Part shown: positions 60,996-64,000 of the stretch, piece after piece
Position numbering within the stretch: the stretch's first letter is position 1
How the letters are laid out: each line of letters begins with the position of its first letter
Assembly: GCA_963712835.1 (NCBI GenBank)
Contig: CAVQJJ010000002.1
Coordinates: forward strand, 124,001-188,000
Origin: DATARH01 sp963712835
Lineage (GTDB): Bacteria > Pseudomonadota > Alphaproteobacteria > ATCC43930 > CGMCC-115725
Reading direction: 5' to 3'
Length of the DNA: 64,000 nt
The notes under the pieces: generated by a model
What the model saw: only the letters and a program-made list of their open reading frames with translations
What the model was told of the DNA's origin: nothing
Databases searched by the model: none
Program-made: the position numbers and the translations under genes

Positions 60996-61948
60996 ACACA
61001 GCTTCTTCAAATACGGAGAGAGCTAGTTTACGGCGCCATTCTGCCGCGCCGCATGTGCCGCTGATCGCCTTTGTCTATTTGGCGATCATCGTGCTGACCT
61101 GGGCGGGTAATTGGCCGCTGATGAAGCTGGCGCTGGGCGAGGTGCCGCCGCTCAAATTCGTGCTGTTGCGGCTGGGGGGCAGCCTCGTGTTGATCGCGCC
61201 GGCGCTGCTCGCGACCCGGCAGCGCCTCTTACCCTATCGCGGCGAGCGGCTCATCCTGTTCTGGGTCGGCGAACTGCAGGTCGCCGGGTTTCTCATCTGC
61301 AGCATCATTGGCCTGTCGATCCTGCCGGCGGGACGCGCCATCGTGCTTGCCTATACGATGCCGCTCTGGGCGATCCCGATCGGCATCTTCATCTGGCCCG
61401 AGCGGCATGGTCGCGCGCAGCTGGTCGGCGCGGCGATCGGGTTTGCCGGGCTTGTGCTGTTCATGAACCCCGGCCTCGTCGATTGGGGCGACCCGCGCAT
61501 TCTCGCCGGCAACGCGCTGCTGATCCTCGCCGCGATCCTGTGGGCGCTGGGTTCCTGCCTCTATCGTCGTCGCGCGTTCCAGTCGCCGTTCTGGGTGCAG
61601 ACCTTCTGGCAGCTTGGCGTCAGCCTGCCGCCGGCGGCGGCGATCGTCTTCTTCGCGGTGCCGGGCGCGATAGAGTGGTCGCCGGGGCTGGTGGCGATCG
61701 TCCTCTACAATTGCGTCGTGACCACCGCGCTCGGCTATTTCTTCTGGGGCAAGGTGCTGTCAATGATGCCGGCGGCGATGGCCGGCCAGGTGCTGACCCT
61801 GACGCCTATCGGCGGGTTCGCGCTGTCGCTCTTGATGTTTGGCGGGACGTTGACGATCGACGTGCTGATCAGCATCGCGCTCATCGTCGCCGGCATCTTC
61901 GTGACCTTGCGCCGGGTCTCGACCGCAACGCCGCCCATCGAGCCATGA
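60992..61948 (+). CDS. DMT (EamA) family permease
   Basis: 318 residues with ten predicted helices in two EamA halves: FVYLAIIVLTWAGNWPLMKLALGEVPPLKF at the start, YTMPLWAIPIGIFIWPERHGRAQLVGAAIGFAGLVLFM at the end of the first half, then ALLILAAILWALGSCLYRRRAF and GKVLSMMPAAMAGQVLTLTPIGGFALSLLMFGG. Substrate unknown (metabolite exporter type). The TTG at 60992 overlaps the protease stop; a GTG near 61049 is an equally plausible start because the first 19 residues have no family similarity. Confidence 0.85.
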   Translation: MNTASSNTERASLRRHSAAPHVPLIAFVYLAIIVLTWAGNWPLMKLALGEVPPLKFVLLRLGGSLVLIAPALLATRQRLLPYRGERLILFWVGELQVAGFLICSIIGLSILPAGRAIVLAYTMPLWAIPIGIFIWPERHGRAQLVGAAIGFAGLVLFMNPGLVDWGDPRILAGNALLILAAILWALGSCLYRRRAFQSPFWVQTFWQLGVSLPPAAAIVFFAVPGAIEWSPGLVAIVLYNCVVTTALGYFFWGKVLSMMPAAMAGQVLTLTPIGGFALSLLMFGGTLTIDVLISIALIVAGIFVTLRRVSTATPPIEP

Positions 61949-62036
61949 CCGGCGCCTGACGCAAGGCAGCGTTCCCGGCGGCTCCGGAACGGGCGCGTCG
62001 GCTCGGTAGTTCTCCTTCTACGAACGGAGGACGGAC

Positions 62037-62393
62037 ATGGCCAAGACGCAAGCCGCGCGCAAACCGAGAAAGACAGCGCGCAAATCGACGACGACGCGCA
62101 GCTCCACGCGTTCGCCGCGCAAATGGTCGGCGAAGGTGACCGAGACCAGCGATGCCATGGATTTGGAGGAGGATGTCTTCAAGTCCAACAATCCCGAGCG
62201 CATCGCCGCATCGGTCAAGCGGTCTGCCGAGCGCAGTCACCGCCGCAAGTCGAGCCCGCTCCGCTCGGCGATGTCGATGCTGACGTTTTACAAGAACCGC
62301 GCCGGGCGGAACCTGTCGCCGCGGCGCAAGGGCATCATCGATGCCGCCAAGAACCGGCTGCGCCGCCTGTTCCATCGCCCGGCCGCGAGCTAG
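62037..62393 (+). CDS. DUF3175 domain protein
   Basis: 118 residues after ACGGAGG. A Lys/Arg/Thr-rich histone-like start (KTQAARKPRKTARKSTTTRSS), then the conserved core KWSAKVTETSDAMDLEEDVFK, PERIAASVKRSAERSHRRKSSPLRSAMSMLTFYKNRAGRNLS, the DUF3175 family. Very basic, probably nucleic-acid associated; function unknown. Confidence 0.85.
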   Translation: MAKTQAARKPRKTARKSTTTRSSTRSPRKWSAKVTETSDAMDLEEDVFKSNNPERIAASVKRSAERSHRRKSSPLRSAMSMLTFYKNRAGRNLSPRRKGIIDAAKNRLRRLFHRPAAS

Positions 62394-62436
62394 CGCGGAC
62401 GCCCGAAGCGATATCGGGCTTTGACCGGAGGCATTC

Positions 62437-63586
62437 ATCCCCGACGATCTGCGTGGCGTTCCGAGCAAGACCAAGCCCCGGCGCAGCGACGACCGTGCGC
62501 GGCGGCGGCCGCACGACTATTTGCTGCTGCCGGACGAAGACGAACACGAAGTCCGGCGCGCCGACGAGCGTGATGCCGATGAGCGCGAAGACGCTAAGGC
62601 GCCGCCCAATCCGATCGCCGATCGGCGGCGCAAGCGGCGCAACTGGATCATCGCCGGCATTGTCGGCCTCATCGTCCTGATCGCCGCGATCGGTTTCGGC
62701 TATTACTGGTGGACGACGCTGCGCTGGTTCTACTCGACCGACGACGCTTATACGCAAGCCGATGCCGTGGTCATTGCGCCGAAAGTCGCCGGCTACGTCG
62801 TCAAGCTGCCCATTACCGACAACCAAGTCGTGAAAGCGGGCGAGACGCTCGTTCAGATCGACCCGCGCGACTACCAGGCGGCGCTCGACCAGGCGAGCGC
62901 GAAATCTCGAAAAGGACCAGGCGACGCTCGCCAACGCCCAGCGCAACTTCGCGCGCGACGCGGCGCTCATCAAAGACCAACTCGCGGTTACCCAGCAGCA
63001 ATACGACAACGACAAGGCCACCGTCGCGACGGACCAGGGGGTTGTCGCCGGCGACCAGGCGCAGGTCGAGCAGGCGCGCCTCAACCTCGGCTACGCGACG
63101 ATCAAGTCGCCGATCGACGGCGCGGTCGGCGACCGCTCGGTCGAGCTCGGTGCCTACGTACAGCCGGGAGAGGGGCTGATGTCGATCGTGCCGATGGGCC
63201 GGGCGATCTATGTCGTCGCCAACTTCAAGGAGACGCAGATCGAGGATATGTATCGCGGCGAGAAGGTCGATCTGAGCATCGACACTTTCCCCGGCGTGAA
63301 GTTCGCCGGTGAGGTCGACAGTATCGCGCCTGGCAGCGGCGCCCAGTTCGCGCTGCTGCCACCGGAGAATGCGACGGGCAATTTCACCAAGATCGTGCAG
63401 CGCGTGCCGGTCAAGATCCTGATCACCAACGCGCCGCAAGATCGCCTACAACAGCTCCGCCCTGGCCTCTCGGTCGAGGCCGATGTCGATAGCCGCACCG
63501 CGCCGCCGCCGGGCCAACGCCAGACCCTGGTCGCGTCATCATCGGCCCCAGCGAGGACACCTGCGGCGGCTCCCTCGAGGCGATAA
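62437..63586 (+). pseudogene. EmrA-like membrane fusion protein, single frameshift
   Basis: GGAGG lies at 62427-62431 and the frame opens just after; the start codon is non-standard (possibly ATC 62437) or the TTG at 62521. Membrane helix NWIIAGIVGLIVLIAAIGFGYY, then the HlyD/EmrA barrel DDAYTQADAVVIAPKVAGYVVKLPITDNQVVKAGETLVQIDPRDYQAALDQA. Near 62911 one extra A shifts the frame; the sense continues LEKDQATLANAQRNFARDAAL, YATIKSPIDGAVGDRSVELGAYVQPGEGLMSIVP and RPGLSVEADVDSR. The stop overlaps the EmrB-like start as TAATG. Confidence 0.8.
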
Positions 63587-64000
63587 TGGCGCGCGGCCGC
63601 GACGCTGAACCCAGCTTTCGCGATTGGGTCGCCGTGTTCGGCGCGATCCTCGGCGCCTTCATGGCGGTGCTCGATATCCAGATTGTCAACGGATCGCTTG
63701 AATATATCCAGGGAGGGCTTTCCGCCTCGCTCGATGAGGGTACATGGATTTCGACCGCCTACCTCGTCGGCGAGATCATTACCATCCCGCTGACCGGATG
63801 GCTGTCCGAGGTGTTTTCGACGCGCCGCTACCTGATCGGCAACTGCATCCTGTTCCTGTGCTTTTCGATGCTATGCGGGTTGTCGACCAATTTGGGCATG
63901 ATGATCGTTTGCCGCGCCGGGCAGGGCTTCACGGGCGGCGTGTTCATTCCGATGGCGATGACGATCGTGCTGCGCTGCCTGCCGCGGTCGAAGCAGTCGA
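63586..64000 (+). CDS. DHA2-family MFS multidrug exporter (EmrB-like), 5' part
   Basis: 138 residues visible before the window ends. First helices of a 14-helix exporter: WVAVFGAILGAFMAVLDIQIVNGSLEYIQGGL (helix 1 with the D-x-Q/T-I-V-N motif), GTWISTAYLVGEIITIPLTGWLSEVFSTRRYL (motif A) and NLGMMIVCRAGQGFTGGVFIPMAMTIVL. Together with the upstream EmrA-like fusion protein it would make a drug or toxin efflux pump. ATG 63586 overlaps the upstream stop. Confidence 0.9.
   Translation, partial: MARGRDAEPSFRDWVAVFGAILGAFMAVLDIQIVNGSLEYIQGGLSASLDEGTWISTAYLVGEIITIPLTGWLSEVFSTRRYLIGNCILFLCFSMLCGLSTNLGMMIVCRAGQGFTGGVFIPMAMTIVLRCLPRSKQS

Overview
The window is GC-rich DNA, very probably from an alphaproteobacterium. 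The block murA - DUF2948 - hisG - hisD - UPF0262 - maf - RNase E/G - yacG (about 15.2-21.5 kb, minus strand) has a gene order typical of that class. The tRNAs, gatB and the DUF3175 and UPF0262 families fit as well. Genus cannot be told from the sequence alone.

Layout. 0-8.3 kb: the 3' end of gatB, hpt, an AI-2E-type permease, a cupin, and a minus-strand operon of a YghU-like glutathione transferase, a GMC oxidoreductase, an amidohydrolase and a RibD-C-like reductase. 8.4-14 kb: a second GMC oxidoreductase with a gluconate-dehydrogenase-type small subunit, an alpha/beta hydrolase with a Cys nucleophile elbow, an NMT1-like sensor fused to a degenerate kinase ATPase domain, and an ordinary esterase. 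14.1-15.2 kb: an XRE regulator flanked by identical 13-bp elements. 15.2-26.4 kb: the housekeeping block above, a cupin, lipoproteins, tRNA-Thr, a retropepsin-like protease, a PanE-like reductase and a CHAP-domain protein.

26.5-58.6 kb looks like an accessory, partly decaying region. It contains two nearly identical ~199-bp ends of one IS1182-like element in inverted orientation (27.29-27.49 and 58.38-58.58 kb). Between or beside them lie frameshifted genes (a duplicated-domain family, Cj0069-family, an ABC substrate-binding protein, a tyrosine recombinase, a phosphoesterase, a lytic transglycosylase) and a patchwork of ISAs1, IS630, NRAMP and UspA fragments. The same region holds intact opgG-opgH (periplasmic glucans), a ten-gene type II secretion operon (gspE F H I J L M C/N D K) whose major pseudopilin gene gspG is convergent and frameshifted, a secreted beta-propeller protein, and a second cis-prenyltransferase. 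At 54.8-57.3 kb is a translationally coupled operon of four membrane proteins of unknown function, divergent from an RpiR-family regulator. This is the best candidate for an undescribed system: one protein carries two ExxE motifs like FTR1-type iron permeases, and two tandem paralogues each carry a fourfold repeated G-D motif.

58.6-64 kb: two small overlapping ORFs, tRNA-Asn, an LLM-class oxidoreductase, an AT-rich trypsin-like protease that looks acquired, a DMT permease, a DUF3175 protein, and an EmrA-like fusion protein (one frameshift) followed by the start of an EmrB-like exporter.
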